DNA from: Longimicrobiales bacterium | GTDB lineage: Bacteria > Gemmatimonadota > Gemmatimonadetes > Longimicrobiales > Gaopeijiaceae | Reading direction: 5' to 3' | Assembly: GCA_028823235.1 (NCBI GenBank) | Contig: JAPKBW010000018.1 | Location: 1 to 55,266 of the forward strand | DNA length: 55,266 nt | In this document: positions 9,331 through 18,598 of the stretch, one piece after another | Numbering within the stretch: the stretch's first letter is position 1 | How the letters are laid out: every line of letters starts with the position of its first letter | The notes under the pieces: model-generated | Told to the model about the DNA's origin: nothing | The model's database searches: none | Seen by the model: the letters and a program-made list of their open reading frames with translations, nothing else | Made by a program: the position numbers and the translations under genes

Positions 9331-9723
9331 CTAGCGGCAGATCCCGTTGAACGCGACGAGCATGGCCGGGATCCTGGTTGCAACATCATCCCCCGGGCCA
9401 AGCATCACATCACGAGACACGCAGCGCGGCCCAAGCGTGATGTCGAACTCCATGTGCACCGAGCGAATGCCGTCCATGGGATGGTAAAACGTCTTGGTCT
9501 GGTTCCCACGGAGGGATCCAAGGCGCTCACGCTGCCCGTCCACAATCAAGTAGACACGGGCGTCCTCGAGCTGCTGGTTCTGAATTTCGATCGTGAGAAC
9601 CGTCGAGACATCGCCACTGAAGGGCTCGGGTGGGGGAGTTGCTACGCCGCCGCCGCATGCCGAACCCATGATGGCAAGGGCCGCTATCCCGAACACACTC
9701 GGTACAGATTTCGAAGACAGCAT
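9331..9723 (-). CDS. Small lipoprotein of unknown function
   Basis: This 130-residue protein starts at an ATG with GGAG eight bases upstream and has a lipoprotein signal ending GSACGGG. The mature sequence has alternating hydrophobic strands (STVLTIEIQNQQLEDARVYLIV and onward) and one Cys pair late in the chain (PRCVSRD, NGICR). The pattern suggests a small all-beta periplasmic domain. It appears to be the first gene of a two-gene unit with the COG3650-like lipoprotein. I do not recognise a family. Confidence 0.75.
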   Translation of the reverse strand: MLSSKSVPSVFGIAALAIMGSACGGGVATPPPEPFSGDVSTVLTIEIQNQQLEDARVYLIVDGQRERLGSLRGNQTKTFYHPMDGIRSVHMEFDITLGPRCVSRDVMLGPGDDVATRIPAMLVAFNGICR

Positions 9724-10253
9724 CGAAGAAACTCCGATTTCAAGAATTCAGAAACGGCCCATATCTGATTCAAACTGAATGACGAGTCAAAGAAACGCCA
9801 TTGCACATAGGTCTTACTCGCCTAAGGTGAATAAATTACTCGTCCAGCGGGGAGCCCCTACTCGGCCGTGGCGGAAAATATGTCAAGCGGCGGCACCAAG
9901 CTTGATCAGCCTCGAAAGATCGATGCCAACCAACACCCGTCGGGGCCCATCTGAATGACTCGAAATAGTCGGGACGCGGCCAGAAAGACGGCCGCAACCA
10001 GATTCAGGGAGAGAATTCGAAGTCCGATGTTGGCTGTGAGGCAATCCAGTACAGCCGAACTCCGATTTGCCGCGTGGCCTCCGGACCACCAAAGGTCGAT
10101 CATCGTCTACAGGCTCCCGTCGTCCGCACACGCGATACATCGGGGCTTCCTAGGGCAGCTCGCCAACCACGCCCTCGATAGAAGCGGAGAGCCGACCGCA
10201 TGGCCGCCCCCCTCAGACAGCCCAGAATCGGACCGTCAGATCTCAGCCTTTCA
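9724..10253. other. 530-bp region without a convincing gene
   Basis: The part next to 9724 is AT-richer than its surroundings (about 9760-9860) and is the likely promoter region of the lipoprotein pair. The rest holds a minus-strand frame of 65 codons (9906-10103) with one hydrophobic stretch, LRILSLNLVAAVFLAAS, that could be a membrane helix. Its ribosome binding site is poorly spaced and codon third positions are mixed, so I do not call it a gene. It may be the remnant of a membrane protein. Confidence 0.4.
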
Positions 10254-10760
10254 TCAGCCGATAATGAAGCCGGCCTTGAATACGATCGGATCGTTGTCGA
10301 GGTCCGGGAGGGATGGGTCGTCCTCAATAAACTCCACCGAGCCCTCGAGGAACAGCCTGCTGATCTGAACGCCCAGCCCGACAAATCCAACGTTCTCCAA
10401 TCTTTCCAAGCCGCCGAGGCTCGTCGCGCTGCGCTGATAACCACCGAGGAGATACGGGGAAATAACCGGGACCGGGACACCGAGCTTCCCCATGACTGAC
10501 GCCGTGTAGTACGACACCTCGGCATCGTCCGTAAAGAAGTAGGTGCCCATCGCGTAGACGCCAATCGGAAACATTGGCACCTCAAGGCCAAGCCGGGCAC
10601 CTGCGCCGAACTTACCGTTCAGCCCCAGAGTGTTGTCGATGGCGTCAGCGAAGCTTGAGACCATGGCCACATGAGGAGCAAACTTTAGCTGTGCGTCGAC
10701 TGGCTTCGCCGAAACAGCGAGCACCCCGGCCACACCCAACACAAACACGAGACGTCGCAC
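10254..10760 (-). CDS. Small outer-membrane beta-barrel protein
   Basis: I choose the GTG at 10760. It has GGGAG at good spacing upstream and gives a clean signal peptide (VRRLVFVLGVAGVLAVS ending AQ). The frame is open to 10916 but the extra N-terminus looks non-coding. The mature protein of about 145 residues shows amphipathic strands with aromatic ends and Gly-rich turns (GAGARLGLEVPMFPIG, VYAMGTYFFTDDAEVS, FVGLGVQISRLFLEGSVEF) and ends in a hydrophobic strand (FKAGFIIG). This fits OmpX/OmpW-like eight-stranded barrels. No substrate or partner can be inferred. Confidence 0.75.
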   Translation of the reverse strand: MRRLVFVLGVAGVLAVSAKPVDAQLKFAPHVAMVSSFADAIDNTLGLNGKFGAGARLGLEVPMFPIGVYAMGTYFFTDDAEVSYYTASVMGKLGVPVPVISPYLLGGYQRSATSLGGLERLENVGFVGLGVQISRLFLEGSVEFIEDDPSLPDLDNDPIVFKAGFIIG

Positions 10761-10966
10761 TAGGAATCTCCCTTCAGAACGAAACATACGCATACGAACA
10801 AACAAGTGGCCACGGAAGTTCATCCGCAACAGATAGCGCTTACCGGGCACCCCCACCGTACGCTCCATCGGCACCTCCGGTTTCGATAACTTTGGGGAGA
10901 TCGAAAACCTAAACATGGGTTGCCGGTTGGCAGAGCATCTATGCTTAGGCAGCCCGGCAAGATCAC

Positions 10967-11947
10967 CTAGAGTGGAATCCTCAAACCTTCGGTCGCGATT
11001 TCGAAGCCGCGAGACCGTACTTCCGCCGCTTCGGGGCTGTCCTCGAAGATGGCCGGATTCGTGTTGTTGATATGCGTGAAGACGACCCGGTCGCCCGACT
11101 CAACACGTTCTTGAAGCACATCCATCGAGTGTGGCATGAGCGGATGCGGAATGTCTTCGATATTTCGACCCGGCACTTCCGCACCTGAATAGAACGACCC
11201 ATCGAGGAGGGCGGTGTCCACGCTCGCGACGACATCGGCTACGTCGAGCTCCCACCGTTCCCAAGAGTCGATGTCGGGCAGGTATAGGACGGTCTGGCTC
11301 GGTCCCCGGAACATCCACCCTACCGTATCGGCATACTCGGGGCGGTGCGGCACGAGGAGCGCCCGGGCCTCGAGTTGCGGGTCGATGTGTGTCCACGCGT
11401 CGGGCGTAATCGGATAGAGATCGAGACGTCCCTCACGCACCATCAATTCCCAGGGACCGTTCTCCCTCAGGTAGGCCGCCATTCGCTCAGTGCAGTACGT
11501 CGGCGTCGGAGCCATGCCGAGTCCCTCGCGCCCGAGGACGGCGAGACCCGCGTAGTGGCCGATGTGGGCATGGGTCAGGAAGATCCCATCGAACGGCCTT
11601 CGCTCCCCTGCCCTCGTCCGAAACCTGGGCTCGTCAATCAGGTCTAGCTGTCTGGTGATGTCCGGTGTCGCATCGACCAGGTAGAAGCGGTCGGCATCAG
11701 GATTCACGAGTGCGAGTGACGATGCGAAGCGGGGCTGCTCACGCTCACGAGCCTTGTTGCAGCGGTCCGCATAGCAACCGACCTGGGGCATCCCGGCATC
11801 CTGGGCGATGCCGAGCACGATGGCATATGGGTCAATGGCAATCTTGCTCGCCATCCGCATCGCAGCCGACAGCCCCGCAGGCCCTGCGGCGAATCCGACG
11901 CCAGCCATCCCTAGCGTCCGCACGAAGTCACGCCTTGAAGAGTTCAT
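10967..11947 (-). CDS. Tat-exported MBL-fold hydrolase, PqqB-like
   Basis: This 326-residue protein starts with a twin-arginine signal (NSSRRDFVRTLGMAG). The mature part opens with LGIAQDAGMPQVGC, the hallmark opening of PqqB-type metallo-beta-lactamase-fold proteins, and includes FLTHAHIGHYAG, where the classic HxHxDH zinc motif reads HAHIGH. Later metal-site elements are VLYLPDIDSWE, ALLDGSF and VFTHINNTN. True PqqB is cytoplasmic and acts in pyrroloquinoline quinone synthesis. This copy is predicted to be exported and has no pqq neighbours in the window, so it is more likely a paralogous hydrolase. It is divergent from yajQ across about 90 bp. Confidence 0.82.
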   Translation of the reverse strand: MNSSRRDFVRTLGMAGVGFAAGPAGLSAAMRMASKIAIDPYAIVLGIAQDAGMPQVGCYADRCNKAREREQPRFASSLALVNPDADRFYLVDATPDITRQLDLIDEPRFRTRAGERRPFDGIFLTHAHIGHYAGLAVLGREGLGMAPTPTYCTERMAAYLRENGPWELMVREGRLDLYPITPDAWTHIDPQLEARALLVPHRPEYADTVGWMFRGPSQTVLYLPDIDSWERWELDVADVVASVDTALLDGSFYSGAEVPGRNIEDIPHPLMPHSMDVLQERVESGDRVVFTHINNTNPAIFEDSPEAAEVRSRGFEIATEGLRIPL

Positions 11948-12038
11948 GTCGACAATCGAACCGACGAGTTACGGATCCGCGAGAGGCCACGTACTTTCCG
12001 AGAATCCAAAGTGTTCACGTGTTACCCCCCTGCGAGCC

Positions 12039-12539
12039 ATGGCCAAGAAAGAATCCTTCGACATCACGACGAGTATCGATCTCCAGGAAGTCGACAACGC
12101 TGTAAATCAGGCGACCAAGGAGACGCTGACTCGCTATGACTTCAAGGGGACGAGTTGCGAGATCGACTTCGATCGGGCGACCAGTTCGGTGAAACTCGAC
12201 GCAGACGACGAGTACCGTCTCACGCAACTCCTCGGCGTTGTGAGGGAGAAGCTCGCCCGCCGACAGGTACCGCTAAAGAATATTGATGAGGGCCCGGTGG
12301 AGGTCGGCTCACTCGGGCGTGCACGAATGGTGATCAGCCTCAAGTCAGGTATCGATCAGGAGACCGCCAAGAAGATCGTGAAGGACATCAAGGACGACGG
12401 CTTCAAGAAGGTGCAGGTACAGATCCAGGGCGAGGAATTGCGCGTCACCTCCGCGTCCCGAGATGACCTTCAGGCCGTAATGGCGTTTCTGAAGCCGAAG
12501 GACTACGGGGTCGAACTCATGTTCGGGAACTACCGGTAG
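12039..12539 (+). CDS. yajQ: YajQ-family nucleotide-binding protein
   Basis: This 166-residue protein begins MAKKESFDITTSIDLQEVDN and is recognisable over its full length as YajQ (DUF520), which has two ferredoxin-like domains. Xanthomonas and Pseudomonas homologues bind cyclic di-GMP and act as cytoplasmic effectors. Conserved blocks here are RYDFKGTSCEIDFD and RMVISLKSGIDQETAKKIVK. The frame is open upstream to 11808, but that extension is antisense to the PqqB-like gene. The ATG at 12039 gives the family's normal length (about 163 residues), although no strong ribosome binding site precedes it. Confidence 0.95.
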   Translation: MAKKESFDITTSIDLQEVDNAVNQATKETLTRYDFKGTSCEIDFDRATSSVKLDADDEYRLTQLLGVVREKLARRQVPLKNIDEGPVEVGSLGRARMVISLKSGIDQETAKKIVKDIKDDGFKKVQVQIQGEELRVTSASRDDLQAVMAFLKPKDYGVELMFGNYR

Positions 12540-12659
12540 CGGGGACTCCTTGCTGTGTCTCGCGCCCATTTTCGTCTTGTCGATCGCAGTCGGCGCTCGC
12601 TCGTCACACACACCTGCACAGTTGCCGGATGCTACCGAGGCTTATGACGATCCACATCA

Positions 12660-14138
12660 ATGGAAATGTGGCATCGACGTTCACCGTCGACGTCCTGTCG
12701 TGACTCCGTGACCCAGTCTCTTGCGGAGACGGTCGACGCGCTTCGCCGTCGAGACATCACCGCACGACAGCTCGTGCAGGAGGCCGTCGAGTGCCATAAG
12801 GCGAGGGACGGAGCGCTCGGGGCCTACAAGCACTTCGACGCCGAGGGAGCCCTGACTCAGGCTGCCTCCGCTGACGCGGCCCTCGACGCGGCCGCGATCA
12901 AAACCAGAACCCCACTCGCCGCCCCCGCCCCACCACTGTGCGGTATTCCCATTTCGGTGAAGGATCTGTACGGCGTCGAAGGCATGCCGAGCTTCGCCGG
13001 CTCGGCTCGTCAGCTGCCGCCGGATCCGTGGTCGCAAGATGCCTGGATGATCGAGAGACTCCGTCGGGCAGGAGCTGTCATCGTAGGAAAAACCCACACA
13101 GTCGAGTTCGCATACGGAGGCGTGGGGTTCAACCCGCATTGGGGCACACCACGGAATCCTTGGGATGCCAGGGTGCCGAGGATTCCCGGCGGATCGTCCT
13201 GCGGGGCTGGTGTCAGTCTCTGGGAGGAGTCAGCGATGGTTGCCCTTGGCTCTGACACAGGCGGATCCATACGCATCCCGGCCGCCTTTACCGGCGTGGT
13301 CGGTCACAAGACCACGAAGGGCCGATGGCCAACGGACGGCGTGGTCCAGCTCAGCACGACCTTCGATACCGTCGGGGCGCTTACCCGTTCGGTCGAGGAC
13401 AGCGTCCATTTCTTCGGATCCGTTGATCCGCGGTGGAGCGACCCATCCCTGCTCATGGAAGCGCTCGAGACGAGCATACTGGATGGGGTCAGAATCGGAT
13501 TGCCTGAGTGCACCATCTGGGAGGCGTGTCAGCCCGACATCCGTGATGTCCTCGAGAGTACACTCGAGGACATCGAGAGCGGAGGCGCTCGCCTGAGGCG
13601 AGTGGTCGCAACCATGCTGGACGACGCGGCCGACCTGTACATGAGCTCGGGGATCGGGAGGGCGGAGATCAATGCCTTCCTGCATGAGACCCTGCCAGAG
13701 TGGCCTCCCATCTTGCACCCTACAGTCGGTCAACGACTCGACGGGGCCCTGCCCTTGAGCTCGGAAGAGTACCGCGCAGCAATCGCAAAGCACCGACGAA
13801 TGGCCGCGTTCGCAGACACGCTCTTTTCGGACGTCGACGTGCTCGTCCTCCCGGCCAATCTCATCACTCCGCCCCCTGTCGCCGAGATCGAAAACGATCT
13901 CGACCGCTACGCCGAAGTGAACTACGCGACGCTACGGCCGGCCTGCGCCATCAATCTTCTCGCCCTGTGCGCGATCTCGATTCCCGTCGGACTCGATGCG
14001 ACCGGGATGCCGGTGGGGATGCAGGTCGTCGCTCGAGGTGGTGATGATGAGTTACTCCTTGGCGTGGCCCTCGCCATTGAGCGAGCCATCGGAAACGGGC
14101 ACGATCGGCTGGGTCAGCCTCCCGTCCCCTCGCTGTAG
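12660..14138 (+). CDS. Amidase-signature family hydrolase (GatA-like)
   Basis: This 492-residue cytoplasmic-type protein has no signal peptide. The amidase-signature triad is visible: Lys101 in GIPISVKDLYG, the cis-Ser in IPGGSSCGAG near 180, and the nucleophilic Ser203 in SDTGGSIRIPAA. The second half (VDVLVLPANLITPPPV, GMPVGMQVVARGGDDELLLG) is standard for the family. It could hydrolyse aliphatic or aryl amides. It lacks gatB/gatC neighbours, so I do not call it the tRNA amidotransferase subunit. A GTG at 12708, just before the first conserved helix, is an alternative start, since the first 16 residues look irregular. Confidence 0.85.
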   Translation: MEMWHRRSPSTSCRDSVTQSLAETVDALRRRDITARQLVQEAVECHKARDGALGAYKHFDAEGALTQAASADAALDAAAIKTRTPLAAPAPPLCGIPISVKDLYGVEGMPSFAGSARQLPPDPWSQDAWMIERLRRAGAVIVGKTHTVEFAYGGVGFNPHWGTPRNPWDARVPRIPGGSSCGAGVSLWEESAMVALGSDTGGSIRIPAAFTGVVGHKTTKGRWPTDGVVQLSTTFDTVGALTRSVEDSVHFFGSVDPRWSDPSLLMEALETSILDGVRIGLPECTIWEACQPDIRDVLESTLEDIESGGARLRRVVATMLDDAADLYMSSGIGRAEINAFLHETLPEWPPILHPTVGQRLDGALPLSSEEYRAAIAKHRRMAAFADTLFSDVDVLVLPANLITPPPVAEIENDLDRYAEVNYATLRPACAINLLALCAISIPVGLDATGMPVGMQVVARGGDDELLLGVALAIERAIGNGHDRLGQPPVPSL

Positions 14139-14441
14139 ATCCAAGGGCCGACAGACCACACGACAGAAATCGAACAGCCTTGGATATCATCGAGTGAATC
14201 CGAGGACCTATCCTCGAGACGAAATGATCCGCGGATCCCTAGCGGTCGCCCCCCCAGCTCGCCTAAACAACCGGGACAACGAAACCTTCAGATTTCTGAT
14301 CGGCGGCGGACCCTACAAGACCGACATCACAGGATCCACCCCGATCAAACTCGGCGATTAATTCTGGTACTATCTAAGCCAGGCCGACTCGCTTGCAAAT
14401 TCAGCCGATACTCACGTGCCCCTGGCAGGACGCTCGTACCC
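14139..14441. other. Convergent intergenic region, no gene seen
   Basis: This spacer separates the plus-strand amidase from the minus-strand S9 peptidase. A short perfect hairpin (CGAGGA, four-base loop, TCCTCG; 14201-14216) might help end transcription but lacks a T-tract. A 45-codon plus-strand frame (14224-14361) shows no recognisable signal or motif and I do not call it. Confidence 0.5.
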
Positions 14442-17243
14442 CTATCCGATCGGCTTTTTCGAGCGGAGACGGTCCTGCTGCTCTATGTAGGAGAGACCAC
14501 GTGAGATCCAGTCCGGGGCGGGCTCGCCTTTCAGGTAGTGCGCGAACCACTGCAAAATCCGATTCTGGTAGTCGAGCTGGTTCGGCTCGCGAGCAAGTCC
14601 GTGGTTCTCCCCGTCGTAGGACAGGAGCACCATCTCTTTTCCGGTCCGTCTCGCCGCATTGTAAAATTCGACGCCCTGATTGTACTCGACCGCTCCGTCG
14701 TTCGTCCCGAACATCATGAGCAGCGGAGTCTCCATGTTCTGGATGTTGTGAACGGGTGAGTTGGCCTCATACGAGTCCCAGTCTTCCCACCACGGAACCT
14801 GCATCCGGCCTTGGCTGATCTCGAAGATCCGCGCGTCCGTGCCTCCACTGTTCCAGTAGTAGGAGAGGTACATGCTCATGAGGTTCGTGAGCGGAGCCCC
14901 CGCGACGGCTGAGGCGAATAGATTGTCCTGCGTGACAAAGAACGCGGTCTGATAGCCGCCCCAAGAGTGCCCGATCAGTCCGATCTTCTCTTCGTCAATC
15001 GGCGCCTGAGCCACGGCCGAGGCGACGGCTGGCCGGAGTGTCTCGACGTTCGACTGCCCCGGACGCCGGTCGCGGTACACGATGTCCGGCCTCAGGACGA
15101 AGTACCCGTCCTGGCTCCAGATCTGCTGGTTGTAATACTGCGTCGGATCCGGGATCTGATACTGGTGCATACCCTGCGAGAGTAACTCGTAGTGGTACAC
15201 GATCATCGGGTATTCCTGAGACGGATCGTAGTTGGCCGGATACGTCAGAACACCCTGGAGTCGGCGTCCCCACTCGTTCACGTAGTCGACCAACTCGGTG
15301 CGCCCCCATGCATAGTCACCATGGAACGCATTCGTCGTTGTAACCTGACGTGGATCCGAGAGGTCGGGGCCGGCCACGAAGTAGTCCGGCGAGTCGCCGA
15401 AGGCCTCCATGCGGAACGCATACACTTCGGCGTCCTCAGCCTTGAGGAACGGCACGTTGAAGCCGCCGAACATCCGGTCCTCCCACACGAGCGTCTCCGG
15501 CTCGTCACCCGGCTCGGCGCTCGCGAACCCAGCGGCCTTCGTCCACTCGCTGTACATGGCATAGTAGAGATCTTCGTCTGCCGGGAAGCCTTCGCGATCC
15601 TCGTCACGACTTGCCACCCGGTACCTGATCTCATCAGGCGTGCCGTGGGTGAGTGCCTCACCGCCCGAGCCGTCGAGCTCCACCTGCCATACGTCCCACC
15701 GATCGTAAAGGAGAACCGCCTGGTCGTCCGCAAGCCATCCAGCGAAGCCGAAAGGCGGCATCTGCTCACGAGTCGGCGTGACATCCAGATTCACGAAGGC
15801 AGTCGCTACGCTCTCGGTCAGGTTGTGGGTCTCTCCTCGCTCGATGTCGTGGGCGAACCAGTCGTTACCGGAAAACCACGTGATGTATCGACCTCGGGGA
15901 CTGCCACTACCCACGATGGTGACCCGTTCTTCGACGAGCATCTTCGCTCCAGTGGCGACATCGATCGTATAGAGGTCTGCGTACTGCTGCCGGAACATTG
16001 CTTCTTCGTCGTAGGGGCTTTCGTCGCGTCCCATGACGTGACGTCCGCCGGGCACCATCGACGTGATCTCAGTCAGGTCGTCACCGAGCTGAACGAAGGT
16101 GCCCGTGTCAACATTCCAGGCGGAAAGGAAGTTGATCTGACGAAGCTGGCGGTCACGAACCCGCTGGCCGGGGACCGGGTCGAGGTCCCGTGAATGCCAG
16201 ATCTCGACGCCCGCCACGTCGTCGTCGTTGCACTCAACAGTGGCATCGTCGCTGCCCTCAGCTTCGTCGGACTCGCTGTCGGGCTCGTCCCCGGTGGACG
16301 CGCATTTCGGAGGCGCAGGCCGGCGAGCCTGAATCCCGACGAAGAGTGTCGCACCGTCTTCGGACCAGCTCGGGTCACGAAATTCGACGACCCGCATCGA
16401 GCCCGGGAAAGACGCATTCGTTTCCGGATCTAGCACGCGCTTTTGCAAGGCATCACCCTCGAGCCCTTGCCATACCAGCGCCACGTGCGCCGTGTCTTCA
16501 AACGCTTCGCTCTCCACGGTCCTGTAGACGACCAGGTCATCTGCATCATCGCGCCACGAGAGGTTGCGATACGTAGCCTCGGCCGCATCCAGAGAGCGGA
16601 TTCGGCCGGAGGCTGGATCATAAAGGGTGATCCCGTTGCCAACGCGGTCGTCCGCATCGGTCGCAAGCGCGAGCAAGCTGCCGTCATCCTGCCAGGCCAT
16701 CTCGGAAATGTTTCCGAAACTCATGTCCGAGCCTGAGGAAAGGTCGTGTACGACTACGTCGACGCCCTCGCTCTCCTTGTCCTCGGGCTTGTAGCGTTGG
16801 AGCGCCAAGAACCGACCTTCGCCGGAAAACGTGAACGATTCGAAATCATCACGTTCTGCCTGAGCGCCGGTCCCGAGATTCAGGAGCCCGAGCTTGTTGT
16901 ACACCTGCTCGTCGCGTGCCTCCGCAGCATCCCGATCGTCTTCCGACGTCCCGATCGAATAGGCGACCCACTGATTGTCCGAGCTGAACGACGGACGGCT
17001 TCCAAATGGAACGATGACGACCGAGTCGGATGTCGTGCTGTGAATCCGCAGTTCCCCCTCATCACTCACTCGATCAATCGAGACGGCCATCCAGGCGCCA
17101 TTCGGGGAAAGGACCCCGGCACCAAGTCGCTCCCACTGGTCGTAGTCGTCAGGTGTAAGGGTCGGCTTGTCCTGTGCCATGAGAGCGCCCGAGCTGACCA
17201 GGATGCCGACAACGGCAGCCGTGCACGTCTTTTGAATCATCAT
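14442..17243 (-). CDS. Secreted S9-family prolyl oligopeptidase-like peptidase
   Basis: This 933-residue protein has a Sec signal peptide ending SGALMAQ, preceded by AAGGAGAT at good spacing before the ATG at 17243. Residues about 30-640 form repeated beta-propeller strands typical of DPP IV/acylaminoacyl-peptidase N-terminal domains. An acidic insert (about 330-365) contains two Cys that could pair. The C-terminal alpha/beta hydrolase has GHSWGG near residue 758 (nucleophile Ser), Asp in GTNDGAVEY and His in DGENHGL. It should cleave short peptides in the periplasm. It ends the minus-strand peptide-utilisation block; a decayed gene fragment separates it from the DUF1028 gene. Confidence 0.93.
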   Translation of the reverse strand: MMIQKTCTAAVVGILVSSGALMAQDKPTLTPDDYDQWERLGAGVLSPNGAWMAVSIDRVSDEGELRIHSTTSDSVVIVPFGSRPSFSSDNQWVAYSIGTSEDDRDAAEARDEQVYNKLGLLNLGTGAQAERDDFESFTFSGEGRFLALQRYKPEDKESEGVDVVVHDLSSGSDMSFGNISEMAWQDDGSLLALATDADDRVGNGITLYDPASGRIRSLDAAEATYRNLSWRDDADDLVVYRTVESEAFEDTAHVALVWQGLEGDALQKRVLDPETNASFPGSMRVVEFRDPSWSEDGATLFVGIQARRPAPPKCASTGDEPDSESDEAEGSDDATVECNDDDVAGVEIWHSRDLDPVPGQRVRDRQLRQINFLSAWNVDTGTFVQLGDDLTEITSMVPGGRHVMGRDESPYDEEAMFRQQYADLYTIDVATGAKMLVEERVTIVGSGSPRGRYITWFSGNDWFAHDIERGETHNLTESVATAFVNLDVTPTREQMPPFGFAGWLADDQAVLLYDRWDVWQVELDGSGGEALTHGTPDEIRYRVASRDEDREGFPADEDLYYAMYSEWTKAAGFASAEPGDEPETLVWEDRMFGGFNVPFLKAEDAEVYAFRMEAFGDSPDYFVAGPDLSDPRQVTTTNAFHGDYAWGRTELVDYVNEWGRRLQGVLTYPANYDPSQEYPMIVYHYELLSQGMHQYQIPDPTQYYNQQIWSQDGYFVLRPDIVYRDRRPGQSNVETLRPAVASAVAQAPIDEEKIGLIGHSWGGYQTAFFVTQDNLFASAVAGAPLTNLMSMYLSYYWNSGGTDARIFEISQGRMQVPWWEDWDSYEANSPVHNIQNMETPLLMMFGTNDGAVEYNQGVEFYNAARRTGKEMVLLSYDGENHGLAREPNQLDYQNRILQWFAHYLKGEPAPDWISRGLSYIEQQDRLRSKKPIG

Positions 17244-17279
17244 TCCATATCTCCTTCGATTTTTTCGAATGCTACTGCT

Positions 17280-17466
17280 CTACCGTCCCACGCGCTCATC
17301 CAGGATCTGGAAGAAATACTGGACGCCAATCAACCCGCTCGTCGCCCCCTCGGCCGGTCCGCCACGCTGGAGCATCAGCAAAGCGCTGATCGTCCGCGGC
17401 GACGTTGCTGTGGTGCTTAAGATCCTCGACGAGGAATACGGTGGCCATGCCGCCTCCCCGATTCAT
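17280..17466 (-). pseudogene. Decayed fragment, serine/threonine kinase-like start plus unrelated tail
   Basis: The 326 bp between the DUF1028 and S9 genes contain no intact gene. One minus-strand frame (17410-17463) encodes GGGMATVFLVEDLKHH, which closely matches the glycine-rich loop and following strand of Hanks-type kinases (typical: GRGGMATVFLAEDLKHHR). The invariant Lys that should follow (VAVKVL) is absent, because the frame continues into unrelated sequence. In a neighbouring frame, LIGVQYFFQILDERVGR ends at a TAG at 17280, looking like the tail of another or the same gene. I read this as a deleted and frameshifted gene remnant. A short GGTAGC/GCTACC hairpin lies nearby (about 17502-17516). 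Confidence 0.5.
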
Positions 17467-17569
17467 GGTCGACTCTGTGTCGGCCCTCGAGGGTAGCGAA
17501 GCTACCGACGAGATCGTCGAGAACCCGGTATTTATTCGCAAGTTCAAAGGGCCTGAGGAGCACTCTCGG

Positions 17570-18598
17570 CTAGCGAATGATCCGCAGGAACTTCGGGTCG
17601 GCATGAAGGCTTTCGAAATTCCCGTCTCGGGGCAGCATCGTGCGCCGCCCGGGATTCAGCTCGACGGCCTGGCTCAACGAGGCAAAGGCACCGTCGCGAT
17701 CGTCCATCCGGAGCAGCACGCTTGCAAGTGCAACGTGCGCATTGTCGTTGCCAGGTGACTTCTCGACGGCAGCCTCAGCCACTCGGAGGGCTCCGGTGAG
17801 ATCTTCAGCCTCGATCAACGGTCCGATATCACGGATGATCTCACCCGACCGCTGCAGGTCCAGAATCCGACGCAGTTCGGCGAGCGGAGTTCGATGGTCG
17901 TCGACACGGATGTCTACCACTCGGTCGTGGAAGGCCTCACGAACGCGAGGCGCCACCACGAGGATCGCACCCGACTGCATGCCGCGGGCGTCCCCACCCG
18001 CACCTTGAGCGGCATCGAGCGCATCCATCAGCCGTTCCGCAAGCGAGCCCGATGACGCCTGGAACGACGCGACCATCGCGTCGACGACCTCAGGCCCTGC
18101 CAGAATGTTGCCCTGAGCGCAGAAGTCCACACCGCAGGTGTGACCGTGCCAATCGTTCGTGCTCTCACCAGTCCACGCAGCTGTACGTCCCTGAATGTCG
18201 ATGACGGCGTTCTGCCGTCTGTCCCGACCCTCATCCGACCGGACGAGCTGATCGAGCGCCTCTTTGGGAGAGTATCCACGCTCGATGAGGTCGATCGTCA
18301 TCGGCCCGTACATCGGATTGGCCGAAGCCTGATGAGCGATGATCGCGACACCACCCTTGGCGGTCATCGCCCGATTCCCGGCACCGAACGCCTTCGACTG
18401 CACGCCCATGCCGAGCTCGCCAGTTGCTCGGTCGAGCGCGATGATCGAGAAAGTGGAGAGGTAGTCGTCGGTGTAGTCCGAGTAGGGATCGGCGACCTGC
18501 ACTCGCTGGGCGAGGGCCCCTGTCGCCGAGGCCGCGTATGCGACCCCGGCAATCAGGAAGACTGTCTTCGACAGGCGTCCCGAGGCTCGACTGATCAT
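17570..18598 (-). CDS. Secreted DUF1028 (Ntn-hydrolase-like) protein with C-terminal TPR
   Basis: This 342-residue protein has a signal peptide ending ATGALAQ and then a DUF1028 domain (about 45-260), recognisable from FSIIALDRATGELGMGVQSKAFG and the later GVDFCAQGNILAG. DUF1028 adopts an Ntn-hydrolase fold and is often encoded with peptidases and amidases. Its substrate is unknown, and it may act on peptide-derived amides. The last 80 residues form tetratricopeptide-like helices (NAHVALASVLLRMDDRDGAF) for protein contacts. Its ATG overlaps the stop of the dipeptidase gene as ATGA, so the two are translationally coupled, which supports a joint role in peptide breakdown. Confidence 0.9.
   Translation of the reverse strand: MISRASGRLSKTVFLIAGVAYAASATGALAQRVQVADPYSDYTDDYLSTFSIIALDRATGELGMGVQSKAFGAGNRAMTAKGGVAIIAHQASANPMYGPMTIDLIERGYSPKEALDQLVRSDEGRDRRQNAVIDIQGRTAAWTGESTNDWHGHTCGVDFCAQGNILAGPEVVDAMVASFQASSGSLAERLMDALDAAQGAGGDARGMQSGAILVVAPRVREAFHDRVVDIRVDDHRTPLAELRRILDLQRSGEIIRDIGPLIEAEDLTGALRVAEAAVEKSPGNDNAHVALASVLLRMDDRDGAFASLSQAVELNPGRRTMLPRDGNFESLHADPKFLRIIR

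Noticed and set aside
9906-10103. 65-codon membrane-protein-like frame
   Set aside because: One hydrophobic stretch only, poor ribosome-binding-site spacing and mixed third-position composition.
11808-12038. N-terminal extension of yajQ
   Set aside because: It is antisense to the PqqB-like gene and would give a protein 77 residues longer than the family.
15192-16193. 333-codon open frame on the plus strand
   Set aside because: Antisense to the S9 peptidase.
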